Source: Undaria pinnatifida
Lineage: Eukaryota > Sar > Phaeophyceae > Laminariales > Alariaceae
Direction: 5' to 3'
NCBI GenBank assembly: GCA_012845835.1
Contig: JABAKD010000020.1
Location: forward strand, 18,526,646 to 18,590,645
DNA: 64,000 bases
The notes under the pieces were generated by a model, which ran no database searches, was not told the DNA's origin, and worked only from the letters and a program-made list of their open reading frames with translations. The position numbers and the translations under genes were made by a program. Of the stretch, positions 1 through 10,699 are shown in pieces (position 1 is the first letter of the stretch; the number at the start of each line of letters is the position of its first letter).

Positions 1-404
1 CACGACTGTGTCCATACATAATGGCCGCTGCTTCGTGGATTGAGATTGTTGTACCATCATCGCTAGCACGGCGGTGCCGGAGATGCTTTTGCCTAGCTGA
101 TTGCTGATGTCAAGCAGATACTGACGCCTGTCTTCGTCGCCGCTATTGCTTCGCAAGTCGCGGTTGACAGACAGTTATGGCTGACATGGGGTCAGAGTTG
201 CGCCCGCTATACCGCTTGTTACTCTGTCAATATGCATGTAATGCTTACGCAGTTTTATCAGAGGTGATAGTGTGTATCTCTGGCGGCAGTGATTACGCAT
301 CTATGGTTGATGTGCTGACAACGTGCTTACAGTCGACACTGCATACATTTCAACGGATACCAAGACGGCTGCCCCCATGTCTTCCTACCTACGCGCGGGG
401 GCTA

Positions 405-540
405 CGGTTTGATAACGGGCGGGTGTCGCGGTGTGGCGGGTAGACCCGCTTCTGCTGCGAGGACTCGACACGCTAAATACAGCTCGTCCGCAACCCAGTA
501 CAGGTACCTTTCGACGGCCCCATCCCCGGGTCCCTCTACA
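405..540 (-). pseudogene. Possible decayed coding fragment, unrecognised
   Basis: On the minus strand an open frame ends here with a well-composed stretch, GDGAVERYLYWVADELYLAC followed by RVLAAEAGLPATP. Its mix of aromatic and aliphatic residues is unlike the Arg/Pro-rich shadow frames around it. Upstream the same frame turns into Pro/Arg/Gly-rich sequence, so the fragment has no credible start. It may be a piece of an old retroelement, like the plus-strand fragments at 1381-2234, but I do not recognise the family. Confidence 0.22.
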
Positions 541-860
541 CGTGAATTGGGCGTACATGCACCGGCAGGGTGTACGCCGCGACGGGTGGGTGGGCGCATC
601 GCTGGCCCAGCAGCCTCCAACCCCCCCCAATCTGGGCGCTGCGCGGATAAGAACGCAACACCCGCGCGCCAGGGGAGTTGGAGGTCGGGACGGGGTCGGG
701 GTCGCCGGGGAGGCTGCGACCGCGGCCTACTCGCTTCTCCTGCCATTCCGCCGCCCGCCCCCGGTCCGCCCGGGCGATAGCTGAGCGGGCTGACTATAAA
801 TCTCGGTTGCAGGCCCTGTTTAATTTTCATTTTTATTTTATTTTTATTTTTTTTTGCTAG

Positions 861-1146
861 CTACTGATAGTATCGCAGACACATGCGTGACTCATGGCAG
901 CTGTTCCTATTTCGTTACATCATAATTTCGCTGTTAGGTAATGGTAGGTAGGAGTGGCCCGGAGTCGCGCTGTTAGTGTCTGTGCTACCGTCAGGTTTTC
1001 TCGATGAGTTGGCTGGACACACAGCATCACTTCGACGCTCGCTTAGTTGTTTAGCAGAACAAGGGGCGTGAAATGTTTCCCCCCGGTTCTAACGTACGAT
1101 GCTGTGTATTGACATTCAGATACTCTTGTATTGGCATTCGCGGTAG
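861..1146. other. Unassigned sequence
   Basis: I see no credible gene, repeat or RNA here. The segment follows a T-rich tract at about 821-856. Confidence 0.5.
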
Positions 1147-1380
1147 GTGGGCGCGGATGAATGGCTCTGGCACCTAAATCATCGCCAGACTGGCGTGCGG
1201 CCTATTCTACCCCCAATTCCACAGCTTTCCGCCGAACATCGGTGGGGGGACACATGGGCGATTCTCAACCCCTCGCCCACATGGCCTGTTCCGGCAGACG
1301 TATTTAGGGACCCGATGCAATGGCCGCTCCGACGGTGGTCGTGGCATGCCCCGGCGTAGGACGCCGGCGCGGGGGGGGGC

Positions 1381-1476
1381 GCGTTTGTGCCGGATTTCGT
1401 GCGCAAACACGAAGCGGTTTGGGACGAACTCGTCCTGCAGGAACACCCACTCCGTGACGAGCTTACATCATGCTGA
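1381..1476 (+). pseudogene. Decayed coding fragment, unrecognised
   Basis: A plus-strand frame without its own start reads AFVPDFVRKHEAVWDELVLQ, then EHPLRDELTSC and a stop. The charged, amphipathic composition looks like real protein. Just upstream, in another frame (1147-1359), a Trp-rich stretch ends in WPLRRWSWHAPA, so the two may be parts of one reading frame broken by an indel in the G-run at about 1371-1379. Family not recognised; a transposable-element remnant is the likeliest explanation. Confidence 0.28.
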
Positions 1477-1762
1477 TGTTTGGAACATGGAACAAGCAGT
1501 ACCGAGGTACCATGTATGTTTTACGGTGACTACTGCTGCTCTTACGGGGAGCACCTATCAAACCAGTGACGGTGCTTCTAAGCGAACGCAAAAAAGTAGG
1601 CTAATCCTAATTGATATACCACACCCGCCGGTCCTTCGCCTCGTGCACGCCACTGTATGAAAACAATTTTTAAGAAGTTTGGGTGAGGCGACGACCCCAG
1701 TCCGGTAGCCGATGCAGAGTATAAGAAGCAATGGAAGTATGGGTGGGCCCACCGGCTGGGGG

Positions 1763-1828
1763 AGGAGGCCTCATCTAATCCAATACTTACTTTAAATGAT
1801 CGGTGAAGCCGCAGAAGAATACTGCAGT
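1763..1828 (+). repeat. 66-bp direct repeat, copy 1
   Basis: This 66-bp segment is repeated without mismatch at 2390-2455 in the same orientation, 627 bp away. It starts AGGAGGCCTCATCTAATCC and ends with ACTGCAGT. The sequence diverges completely on the right side of each copy. Confidence 0.9.
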
Positions 1829-1975
1829 AAAATCGGGTTTCCAGAAAATGAGACATCGATGGTACGGAGGTGGCTCCATGATTTGGAACCGGTGAATTAC
1901 TTGGAGAATCTAGGCCACATCGATCATTGTGCATGTTTCCCACGAACCCAAAGCCAGAGAACATACGTTGAATGA
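1796..1975 (+). CDS. Small ORF (59 codons), possible remnant exon
   Basis: The frame starts at an ATG inside the first copy of the 66-bp direct repeat. It reads MIGEAAEEYCSKIGFP, then MVRRWLHDLEPVNYLENLG, and ends at a TGA at 1973. The composition is protein-like (acidic start, amphipathic middle, Cys/His near the end). The second repeat copy at 2390 preserves only the first ten codons. It may belong with the open frame at 2037-2234, but I found no clean splice pair joining them. Function unknown. Confidence 0.25.
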   Translation: MIGEAAEEYCSKIGFPENETSMVRRWLHDLEPVNYLENLGHIDHCACFPRTQSQRTYVE

Positions 1976-2036
1976 GAAATACTGACCATCCCACCCACCC
2001 AGCTTATGCATGCAGTAGTTTCTTGTTTTACAACCT

Positions 2037-2234
2037 TTGCGGACCGGAGAAGTCTACGAGCGCCTTGCCACACTCAGCCCCGTGCGGAAGCAACCAGAGA
2101 TGTCTTCAAATGGATCCAAGATTGGAACAAAGCTGTTGGTTCCGGCCTACTTGAGCCTATCTGAGGCACAGTACCGGAGCCACAACCATTGTCTCCAACC
2201 CCCGCCCAACGGGCAAGAACAAGAGGAAACATAA
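2037..2234 (+). CDS. Small ORF, possible remnant exon
   Basis: A 65-codon plus-strand frame reads EVYERLATLSPVRKQPEMSS and later LLVPAYLSLSEAQYRSHNH. It has a protein-like composition and lies between the two copies of the 66-bp repeat. I do not recognise it. It could be the continuation of the ORF at 1796-1975 in a decayed element. Confidence 0.22.
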   Translation: MRTGEVYERLATLSPVRKQPEMSSNGSKIGTKLLVPAYLSLSEAQYRSHNHCLQPPPNGQEQEET

Positions 2235-2331
2235 ACCATTTCGGACCACCCTAGACATCCTGCGTGCTGAGTAGCTGCTGCGCCGTGTTTTGTTTATTTT
2301 ATTATATTTATTTTATTTTCCAGGATTACAG

Positions 2332-2353
2332 CCGCGCTGAGCGCTCAGCGCGG
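2332..2353. repeat. Perfect 22-bp palindrome
   Basis: The sequence from 2332 to 2353 equals its own reverse complement; the half-site is CCGCGCTGAGC. It sits just left of the second 66-bp repeat copy and right of an AT-rich tract. It could form a hairpin or be a dimeric binding site; its role is unknown. Confidence 0.7.
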
Positions 2354-2389
2354 AGGTACATCCCGGGCGAGGCCCTACTGCTTCGGGGC

Positions 2390-2455
2390 AGGAGGCCTCA
2401 TCTAATCCAATACTTACTTTAAATGATCGGTGAAGCCGCAGAAGAATACTGCAGT
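2390..2455 (+). repeat. 66-bp direct repeat, copy 2
   Basis: Identical to 1763-1828. After it the sequence runs into TTTAATTTTACAG and unrelated DNA. Confidence 0.9.
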
Positions 2456-3214
2456 TTAATTTTACAGAGATATGGCCGAAAAAGCAACCCTAAAAAGAAA
2501 AAACGCGACTGGAACTCATCTGATTTTCTATTTTCAATAAGCCAGGCAAGACATAATTTGGCACGAGCGTCACGAATACGGTGTTAACTTCCAGATCCAG
2601 AATCTCACAATTGAGCTGTGCATCGCGGAAAACGCCATTTTGCTCGTTATGATTTGCGCTATAAATATTAATATTAGTAGTATACTTGTAGCAAGCGTGG
2701 GATCTCGTTGTGGTCATACCTCGCGACGATCGACGAACAGGGCAATAAAACCTGATAATCCTTCGGTTGATGTCTACAACATCTTTCACGTCAATCGAGA
2801 ACCGACAACAAAGAAGTTATTACGGAATTTAGTTGAGTCGGTGTTTTTTTAGTTTTCACCGATATCTCGTCGAGTTCGAGTCGAACTATAAATAAATACA
2901 TGGAAGCTTTTCCAGACGTTGCACGGGAGCGGCCGAAGGCTCCGATTTAGACTAGGTCTTGAGCTGTCTTCGAGATAACTCGAGCTGAGGTCCACCTCTC
3001 GGCGGGCTGCTTCCTGGAGGTGCCTCACCTTGCTCCTTTCTCCCGACCCTGCCGGGGTCGGCGTCGGTCGTGCTCGCTCGCGTCTTCTCTCTGCTGGGGG
3101 CGTTCTTTTCGCTTTTTTGTCAAAAAATAACAAGTTGTCTATTTTTACGTATAGATCCAAAACTTTCTACCACATGATCATATAATGTAAAAACAACGTG
3201 TGGTAAGATAGTAG

Positions 3215-3445
3215 GTTGAGTCCCTTTTGAGTATGAGGTCGGGGAATCAAATATCACCGGGGCCCCAACTTTTTTTTTTTTTGTGACAACGTAAAACAAC
3301 GTACAAAACAACGTACAGAGTACAAGTACGACGTAGTAGTGTGATTAGAAAGTAGCTTGCGTCTCTTTTGAGTTACGAACCCCGGTATGCAGTTCGGGAT
3401 TCAATTCCCGCCGGAGCGCTCCCGTTTTTTTTTGTGTGTGTACCG
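3215..3445 (+). repeat. Two tandem short units ending in T-runs (possible tRNA-like SINE remnants)
   Basis: Two neighbouring stretches share a layout: CTTTTGAGT, a spacer, a GGT, then CGGGGAATCAAAT or CGGGATTCAATTCCCG, a GC-rich end, and a run of nine or more T (3271-3283 and 3424-3432). The middle resembles a tRNA T-arm followed by a pol III-type T terminator. I could not fold either copy into a cloverleaf, so a tRNA-derived SINE fragment is only a suggestion. Confidence 0.25.
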
Positions 3446-3589
3446 CTTTTTGCGTCTCTTATTCTTGTTAGGCACAGCAGTGTGTGCTTTACGACAGGTT
3501 ACCTGAACCTGATATGCTAATATTATACTGCTGTACACTGCTGTACGGCGTACAAGTAGTATGTGTTTGTATCTGCCCGTGATGTATTT

Positions 3590-3690
3590 CTGCTGCTGCT
3601 TCTCTGTGTTGCTACCCTGCTGTTGCTGCAGCTGCAGTGCTGCTGCTTGCTGCTGCTGTTCATCATCGTGTGTGCCGGGTGACGCAATTT
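3590..3690. repeat. CTG/TGC-rich microsatellite
   Basis: The segment is an imperfect run of TGC/CTG triplets. The poly-Gln frame on the minus strand is a consequence of the repeat, not a gene. Confidence 0.7.
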
Positions 3691-4213
3691 GTTGCTGTGG
3701 TTTATTGCACCTGATTACAAAGTAATTTGTATTGTACCCGTGGCAGTACTGTCGAATGTACAGCCTCGATTTACCTGTAATCCTACAATCATAATACATA
3801 TAATGCATCCTCGAAAATTACGGGCATGCGCGGAGCCAAGGCGGGCGGCAGCCCGCCGCGGCGAAGCCCCCCTGGTATGTAATAGTTTTTCACATACAGT
3901 AGTGGCTACGATATAAGAGACGGTTCGACGAGCCGAAATATTTCTCTTATATCCGGCTTTCCCTTTTTTCGGTTCAAGAGAATGTTTTCTTTAATATCGT
4001 AACCAAATTCTACAGAGCCATTTAGAACAGTGCTCCCTCCAAAATCGATACCAAAGCCCATCGAGCACATTAGGACTATGTTGAATTCATGCTGCGGAAA
4101 TGCCTGTGCATCCGGTGCACTCGATGCACTGTTCGATCTGTTTTATTAGCATGTACCCACCGAAAACAAGAATAACTGTGTGCTCACGTGTGCTTCGCTC
4201 TGAGTATACCTGT

Positions 4214-4384
4214 CCCCCCCCCCCCCCCCCCCGCGAAAACCAGTCTTCCAAACGTGTTGCACGTTGGACGAAATAGTGGCTGATGCACACTTTTTGAAGT
4301 TTCCGCGCACAGACTGACTAACATCACCCTGTTGACCCTGGTACAAGCTACACTGTAGTTCCAAGGGGAGTCGCCGACCTTTAT
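4214..4384 (-). repeat. Fragment of R-family dispersed repeat with poly-C tract
   Basis: A 19-base C-run at 4214-4232 is followed by sequence that, from 4305 to 4384, matches the reverse complement of the R repeats at 51.4-59.3 kb. Shared landmarks are GTTTCCGCGCACAGACTGAC, the CCTGTTGACCCTG block, and GGGGAGTCGCCGACC. The match stops exactly where the fold-back element begins, so the fold-back may have inserted into this copy. Confidence 0.7.
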
Positions 4385-4916
4385 GTGCGCCACGCTGACT
4401 TGCGGCGAGAAGCAACAGCAGTGATAGCCAAGGCAGCATCGGCGCTGTTGCATGATACTGCTGTGTGGTACCTGGTATGGGTGTGTGGGCGTGTGGGCGT
4501 GTGGGTGTGTGTTTTGAGGTGGGATGAGCGATGCGATGGGTTCAAAAAACAGGTGTAAACCTTTTTCGATCGAGTTTTTCGACTGGCAGATCCAGTCGAA
4601 GGCCATTTCTTACACAGTCGGATTTGTCAGTCGAAAACGGCCTTTTTCGACTCAACTTTTTTCGACTGAGTTTTCCGACTGGGGGATCCAGTCGAAAAAC
4701 TTGACTTTTTCGATTGGATCTGTCAATGGAAAAACTCAGTCGAAAAAGTTTTACACCTACTTTTTGAACCCATCGCATCGCCCATCCCACCACGAAACAC
4801 ATACCCACACGCCCACACACCCATACCACGTACCACACAGCAGTATCATACAACAGCGCCGACGTTGCCTTGGCTATCACTGCTGTTGCTTCTCGCCGCA
4901 AGTCAGCGTGGCGCAC
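4385..4916. mobile_element. Fold-back element with about 200-bp inverted arms
   Basis: The left arm begins GTGCGCCACGCTGACTTGC and the right arm ends with the reverse complement, GCAAGTCAGCGTGGCGCAC. The symmetry continues inward for about 200 bp on each side, including GGGATG and GCGATGCGATGGGTTCAAAA blocks and GTGTG-rich tracts. The centre, near 4650, is built from short mirrored words such as CAGTCGAAAA and TTTTCGACTG. No convincing target duplication is visible. A related but less regular copy is at 5165-5515. Confidence 0.75.
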
Positions 4917-4929
4917 TCCTAGCTCCGCT

Positions 4930-5160
4930 CGCAAGAAGCCTGTATCACACGACAGCAGTAGCGCGCGTTATCGATGCCATTTTGCCAACAACGGCTACGC
5001 CTGCTGTAGCTTTGGCGGCTCTCGGCTGAGTGCAACGCCACGAACGTAGCTTTGGCAGCTTTCGGCTGAGCCCAACGCCACCAACCCGCTTGGACGAAGG
5101 TTCGTCGCGCGTGAAGCACGCGTTGCTCGCGAAGAACACGCGAAGCACAGAGCTGCTACA
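4930..5160. other. Unassigned sequence between fold-back copies
   Basis: It contains two imperfect copies of a short unit with AGCTTTGGC and TTTCGGCTGAG at about 5008-5075, spaced about 40 bp apart. No coding call is supported. Confidence 0.4.
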
Positions 5161-5164
5161 AGTA

Positions 5165-5515
5165 ACCGATTTTCGACTGCCATGAGCTGACTGCCATACA
5201 GCAGTACTCCCTCACACCAACCGCCTCTAGGAAGAGCACAAAAACTATAAAATCGACTCGACTGACGATAAGAAAAAGGACTAGAAGCATCCAGTCGAAA
5301 AAAAGTCCCGTCGAAAATGGCCGTTGTCGACTGGCGGAATCCGACTGTGCAAGAAATGGCCAAAAAGTCAAGTTTTTCGACTGGATCCCCCAGTCGGAAA
5401 ACTCAAAGTCGAAAAAAGATGAGTCGAAAAAGCCGTTTTCGACTGTGTAAGAAAGCCCGATTTGGGCTTCAGTCGAAAAAGGCCGTTTTCGACTGACCAA
5501 TCCGACTGTGTGAGA
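5165..5515. repeat. Second copy of the TCGACTGG/CAGTCGAAAA element
   Basis: It is rich in the same mirrored words as the fold-back core at 4560-4760: TTTTCGACTGG, CCCCCAGTCGGAAAACTC and AAAAAGTCAAGTTTTTCGAC. The long outer arms of the first copy are missing, so this is a partial or internally rearranged copy. Confidence 0.65.
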
Positions 5516-5768
5516 AATTTCATTCTCGAATGCTGTGTTAAGAGTAACATATAAGATAACTAATAATATTCTGTATTCGTACTCCTTCCGATATTCAAGC
5601 CGGGGGGGAGAAAAAACAAAAAAAAACGCCTACCATACATATGATAGACCAGACAAGCATAGCGGAAACTAGAGAAAATACATTTATAAAATAGATGTGA
5701 TGTTAGATCTAGTTCAAACTTCCCCAACTAAAGTAAAAATACCAACACTTACCATTACAGTGAACAAG

Positions 5769-5918
5769 AAATATGACCCCTCCTAATAAAAACTCACCCA
5801 TAGACTATAGTATATTACAAGTACCAACAACGCAGCTTGCAAAGATGAGTATTGACCTGAAATTCGTCGAACTCACGGCTGACGTCCTTGAAATATTTTA
5901 CATAAAATACAAGGGCTC
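5769..5918 (+). repeat. R-family end fragment with conserved micro-ORF
   Basis: This roughly 150-bp segment recurs at 10557-10694. Both contain GCAGCTTGCAAAGATGAGT or a close variant and encode KMSID, then KFVELTADVLEIF. The same region in the 51-59 kb R repeats, read on the appropriate strand, encodes MSFDEIFDLTAGVYFNFYN or close variants. Here the frame runs on to 5964 as a 64-codon ORF from 5773. It may be the old coding end of a transposon; no function is assigned. Confidence 0.55.
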
Positions 5919-5984
5919 CGCATGGGCGCCGGCGGCACTTACACTGGTGAAGATATACAAAAATTAAAACGAATTATGGAGACT

Positions 5985-6450
5985 TAGAGAGGGGCGCTAA
6001 AGGGGATATAGAATGCCCTCGATCCAATTGGTACTTTCAACGCAGAGAACTTACACCAGATAAATGGCAAGCTAAACGGGAAAAGGGGGATAATCAAGCC
6101 TCACACAAGACAAACAAAATAATCCTAGACCGGTATGAAATCGTACCACTATCACTAGCAGCCCCCGACTCTGTGGAAGGTAGGCCCCAAAACAACTTAA
6201 TCCGTATGAAAGATCAGTATTTGATCGTAACATAGTCACAAAACAGCTCTCCGACTCGGCGTGAGATACACGATGGGTCCTCCGGGCTTACTAGCACAAT
6301 GTACGAAGAACTCACGTAGAGAGGAGCCCTAAAGGGGATATAGAAAAATAATCCTAGACCGGTATGAAATCGTACCACTATCACTAATAGCCCTCGACTC
6401 TGTGGAAGGTAGGCCCCAAAACAACTTAATCCGTATGACAGATCAGTTTT
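5985..6450 (+). repeat. Tandem duplication of about 100-330 bp
   Basis: The block at 6119-6222 (starting AATAATCCTAGACCGGTATG) is repeated at 6347-6450 with a few changes. A short block with CTAAAGGGGATATAGAA at 5998 recurs at about 6329. The pair lies directly upstream of the first H-repeat dimer. Confidence 0.7.
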
Positions 6451-6451
6451 G

Positions 6452-7118
6452 AGCCTATCTGTATCTGCGGACCAAGCACGCTCAAAATGATGGAACACTC
6501 CAACAGCACCAAACGCAATAATATACAAAGGTGAACTATTAGAGCGATCTACTACTGGTATAACACGCGTTCTTCTGGACGTATTATGTGTCGTCTTGCA
6601 GCCACACCTGCAGCCACATGGCCAGCACGAACACAGCACATGAGAGCCCAACAGCACACTCGCAACCAACCGCTGCACATATGAAGCCTACAGCACGGCG
6701 CCACGAATAACGAACGACCGCGACGGCTGGATTAGCCCTTTGACAGACCGGCGCCCCTGCTCTCGAGCCCGGGCAAGATGTGTGTCTGTCTGTTGCTTGG
6801 TTTCAGTTGATGAGGGCACTCCACTGCAGTAGCACCAAACGCAATAATATAATAAGGCGAATTATTAGAGCGATCTACTACTGGTATAGCATGCGTTCTT
6901 CTGGACGTATCATGTGTCGTCTTGCAGCCACACCTGCAGCCACATGGCCAGCACGCACACAGCACATGAGAGCCCAACAGCACACACGCAAGCAACCGCT
7001 GCACGTATGAAGCCTACAGCGCGGCACCACGAATAACGAATGACCGCGACGGCTGGAATTTAGCCCTTTGACAGACCGGCGCCCCTGCTCTCGAGCCAGG
7101 GCAAGATGTGTGTCTGTC
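6452..7118. repeat. H repeat, tandem dimer 1
   Basis: Two diverged units of about 330 bp lie head to tail (about 6452-6808 and 6809-7118). Shared landmarks are GAGCGATCTACTACTGG, GTCGTCTTGCAGCCACACC, CCACATGGCCAGCACG, and GCCCCTGCTCTCGAGCC. On the minus strand each unit encodes a Cys-rich peptide starting MQRL and containing CWPCGCRCGCKTTH. The pair recurs as a dimer at 8953-9645 with the first and second units corresponding, so the dimer was copied as a whole. Confidence 0.8.
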
Positions 7119-8952
7119 TTGGCCTATTGGGTCAAACCCCACTAACTCTGAGATCGCAATTATATGCGCGGTCGCAATTCGGGTGGTCATTTGCGTCATG
7201 TACGTTTTCTAGGGATTTTTTATTTTTTTGTGAAGGGTGTCCGCCTAATTTTGCTTCCTAATAAAGTTGTATTCCCGCTTTCGTTACCGGCCGTAGGGAA
7301 CGTTTCGCAGATGTCGTAGTATGCACATTCGTCTACGAAAAGCACGCCATCGCTCACGCGTTATTTGTTTATTTCTTCTTGTAGGTTGTCCATCGTTGTT
7401 GTACTAATATCTTATCAGACTGTACCAGATGTAATTTTTTCATGTGCGTATTCACCCGACGAAGAAATACACAGTCTTCATACAGTTGGGAGTTTCGGAT
7501 TGGAGCTCTAAAGAGCCAGAAACAAGGACATATAATTAGGAATAAGGGCCACCAACAGCCCGCCTTGGAATTTTCCCGAAAAATTTAAAAGCGGCGGAAT
7601 CGTCAGGACGAAAATACGGCCCGGGGAAAAGGTGGTACAAACTGTGCTGCACAAATCGATACGGGCCGCCCACTACTACACATACACGGCGGGTTCAGGT
7701 GCTAGCTGTGTCGATGCGCACTTTTTTTTCCCCCTTTCGCGGTGCGATCTCTGTATGTCGCACCCAATTTCTGTAACCCCAAGACGGCTACTGCTGCAAT
7801 ACGTACACATCCTGCCGCCCCCTTCCCCGGTCCGTCCGTCTCCGTGTTCAGGCAACAACTTTTTTTGGCATGTGAAGGTCGTTTTTGTTGTGCGCACAAG
7901 ACAGTCGTGATCTGCGCGCAGCGTTAGCACCGTGGTGCACGTAGAACGGCCCGAGGTAGGATGAATGTAGTACGATTGCCATATTTTACCTCCTGTGCGA
8001 GATACAAGTAAGTCCACTTGATTTGTCACCGTGATGCTGCTGTGCGGCGGTTCTACATACATGTAGACTAGTGGCCTGGGGATGTGAAATTTGATTTTTT
8101 CCGTGCTTCTTTTTTTTTAAAGGGCACAGCGAAAAGCTTTTGCCGGCACCTTTGCTACGCGGGTGGAGGCGTCTAGTCTACAACCACACACCAGCGGCCT
8201 CACCGAGACACCTAGCATATTCATCCTAAGCGTACTGCTGTTGTCTTTCCTGTGGTTGTGTGTGCACTCGAGACATACAACTGAGAGAGGAGCGGCATGT
8301 ATGTATGTGTTTCACCGAAAAAAAAAAACAGAACGAAGAGGCCCGCGAAGAGGCTCCCCCCCCCCCCTCTCTCTCTGTCACCCTTCTGCGCGAGCACCAG
8401 GTCATGGCGTGTGTTCCACTTCTTGCTGATCCTCGTCTTCGGCTTCGGCTCAGTCGGCTGGGCCGCGGCTGCTACCTGCTTGCCGAGTACCACGGTGACT
8501 GCTTCCACCTCCTCGTCATCATCGGACTGCTGCTCCTCTCCTCCCCTCCTCTCAACCTCCTCCGCGTGCCGCTCGCCAAACTCCCTGAACCCCACACAGC
8601 CCGTGGACCGGGTCGCCTGCTGATCACCGGCCCCAGCCTCTCTAGCCTTTTTGGCTAGGATTGCGTGCTCTACCACTGGCGCGCATAATGTTGTCTGCAG
8701 CAGCCCGTGTCCGGGCGCGTTAAATCTGGAGAGCTAAAAGAACTCCAAGATTTAGCGCGCCCTCACGACGCTTATTTCTAAAAATTACGCTGTTGACTCT
8801 TTAGGACTACGGGACTGTCAACTATTTGCAGATTTAAGCCCGATAATCCCTAATTATTGCTCCTTATTTGTAGGTTTTGACGACTCCGAAACTCTCTAGT
8901 AACTCCTCCTGCAGAATGTTTTTGCGTAACGTCGCGCAAAGGAACGGTTTTG
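7119..8952. other. Unassigned spacer between H-repeat dimers
   Basis: The only noteworthy features are pyrimidine-rich and poly-C tracts at 8350-8375 and a T-run at 8094-8121. The open frames at 8221-8676 read the same GC-rich DNA on both strands and none stands out. No gene is supported. Confidence 0.4.
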
Positions 8953-9645
8953 CGCCTATCTGTATCTGCAGACCAAGCACGCTCAAAATGATGAACACTC
9001 CAACAGCACCAAACGCAATAATACACAAAGGTGGACTATTACAGCGATCTACTACTGGTATAACACGCGTTCTTCTGGAAATATCATGTGTCGTCTTGCA
9101 GCCACACCTGCAGCCACATGGCCAGCACGAACACAGCACATGAGAGCTCAACAGCACACTCGCAACCAACCGCTGCACGTATGAAGCCTACAGCACGGCA
9201 CCATGAATAACGAACGACCGCGACGGCTGGATTAGCCCTTTGACAGACCGGCGCCCCTGCTCTCGAGCCCGGGCAAGATGTGTGTCTGTCTGTTGCTTGG
9301 TTTCAGTTGATGAGGGCACTCCACTGCAGTAACACAAAACGCAATAATATAAAAGGGCGAATTATTAGAGCGATCTACTACTGGCATAATTAACACGCGT
9401 TCTTCTGGACGTATCATGTGTCGTCTTGCAGCCACACCTGCAGCCACATGGCCAGCACGCACACAGCACATGAGAGCCCAACAGCACACAAGCAACCAAC
9501 CGCTGCACGTATGAAGCCTACAGCGGGGCACCATGAATAACAAATGACCGCGACGGCTGGATTAGCCCTTTGACAGACCGGCGCTCCTGCTCTCGAGCCC
9601 GGGCAAGATGTGTGTCTGTTGCTTGGTTTTCAATTGATGAGGGCA
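8953..9645. repeat. H repeat, tandem dimer 2
   Basis: Units lie at about 8953-9309 and 9310-9645. The first begins with GCCTATCTGTATCTGC and ACCAAGCACGCTCAAAATGA, as the first unit of dimer 1 does; the second begins GATGAGGGCACTCCAC, as the second unit of dimer 1 does. The minus-strand Cys-rich frame is intact in the first unit and shifted in the second. Confidence 0.8.
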
Positions 9646-10019
9646 CTCCACAGCAGTAGGTAGCTGGAGCACAGCAGTCGGTTATTCCTTTGTTGTGTCA
9701 ACCCCCTTGCCTGCGTTCGTTCCTCGGCATCGATCGCTTTTACATTGTATCTATGCCCAAGCTACCCCAGCAGCAGTAACCACGTAAAGCAAAACTCAAA
9801 TCATGACCCATGGCGGCTTCCGCGCGTTTATACTGTGGCGGGCAGTTGTTGCAGGCAACGTTTTCTAGCCCATGCCGTGCATGCCTCGTCTCACACCCCT
9901 GGCAGCTGGTGCCCTACGCTGCTCTGGGTCTCGGACGGGACGGGGCAAATAACCTTGCTTCGTCTCGTCTCGAGTCTTGAGCCCTTGACGACACGAGTGT
10001 GGAGAAAACGCCACAATCT

Positions 10020-10240
10020 GTGACCAAACAATAATAAGTTGTATTTGCGGAAACATCATCAAGTACCGCTTGGAAATGATGCCAATTTTGTAAATCATCC
10101 AGGCACGTGCACGCCTGGTCCACAATCTGTGACGAAACAATAATAAGTTGCACATGCCACCGCAAAATGCCAAACATTTTCAAGTACCGTTTGGAAATGA
10201 TGCCAATTTTGTAAATCATCCAGGCGTTGCAGACATTAAG
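10020..10240 (+). repeat. Short tandem duplication
   Basis: The block CCACAATCTGTGACCAAACAATAATAAGTTG, followed by CAAGTACCG(C/T)TTGGAAATGATGCC and GTAAATCATCCAGGC, occurs at about 10011-10105 and again at about 10120-10226. No gene is associated. Confidence 0.7.
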
Positions 10241-10556
10241 ATTCAACCACAATCTCCGAAATTCCTCCTCGACATGCGGTATTTTTGCAACTCCTCGCCT
10301 GTCTCGCTCGGCATTCGTCAGCGTCCACGTCGATGTGAGGAACAGACACGGCAGGGCGAGGGGCGTTGGAGCCGCCTCCCGAAGGCGGCGCTCGAACGAA
10401 GCTATATTCGACCGAGAATTCCAGTTCCGCGAATCGCATACTTCGGCCGAGACAAAAAAAAACTCCTGACCAAATCCCTGACACCAAAGAATGATTTTAT
10501 ATACAAGTATATGTATGTATATACTCGTATATATATGTTTTCTTTTAAAAAAACAA

Positions 10557-10694
10557 TATGACCCCTCCCATTATGAAAAACTCACCCACATAGTATATTA
10601 CAAGTATAATACCAACAACGCAGCTTGTAAAGATGAGTATTGACCCGAAATTCGTCGAGCTCACGGCTGACGTCCTTGAAATATTTTTATAAAA
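10557..10694 (+). repeat. R-family end fragment with conserved micro-ORF, second copy
   Basis: It parallels 5769-5918: ATATGACCCCTCC, ACTCACCCA, TATATTACAAGTA, then the micro-ORF reading MSIDPKFVELTADVLEIFL before a stop. The preserved frame in two otherwise diverged copies is what makes it worth noting. Confidence 0.55.
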
Positions 10695-10699
10695 TGGCC

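Noticed and set aside
3360-3420. tRNA gene at the TTCAATT-containing segment
   Set aside because: The T-arm stem does not pair properly and no D-arm, anticodon arm or acceptor stem could be matched.
8221-8676. Overlapping frames on both strands as a gene
   Set aside because: Both are open because of GC-rich composition; neither shows motifs, splice sites or a distinctive composition.
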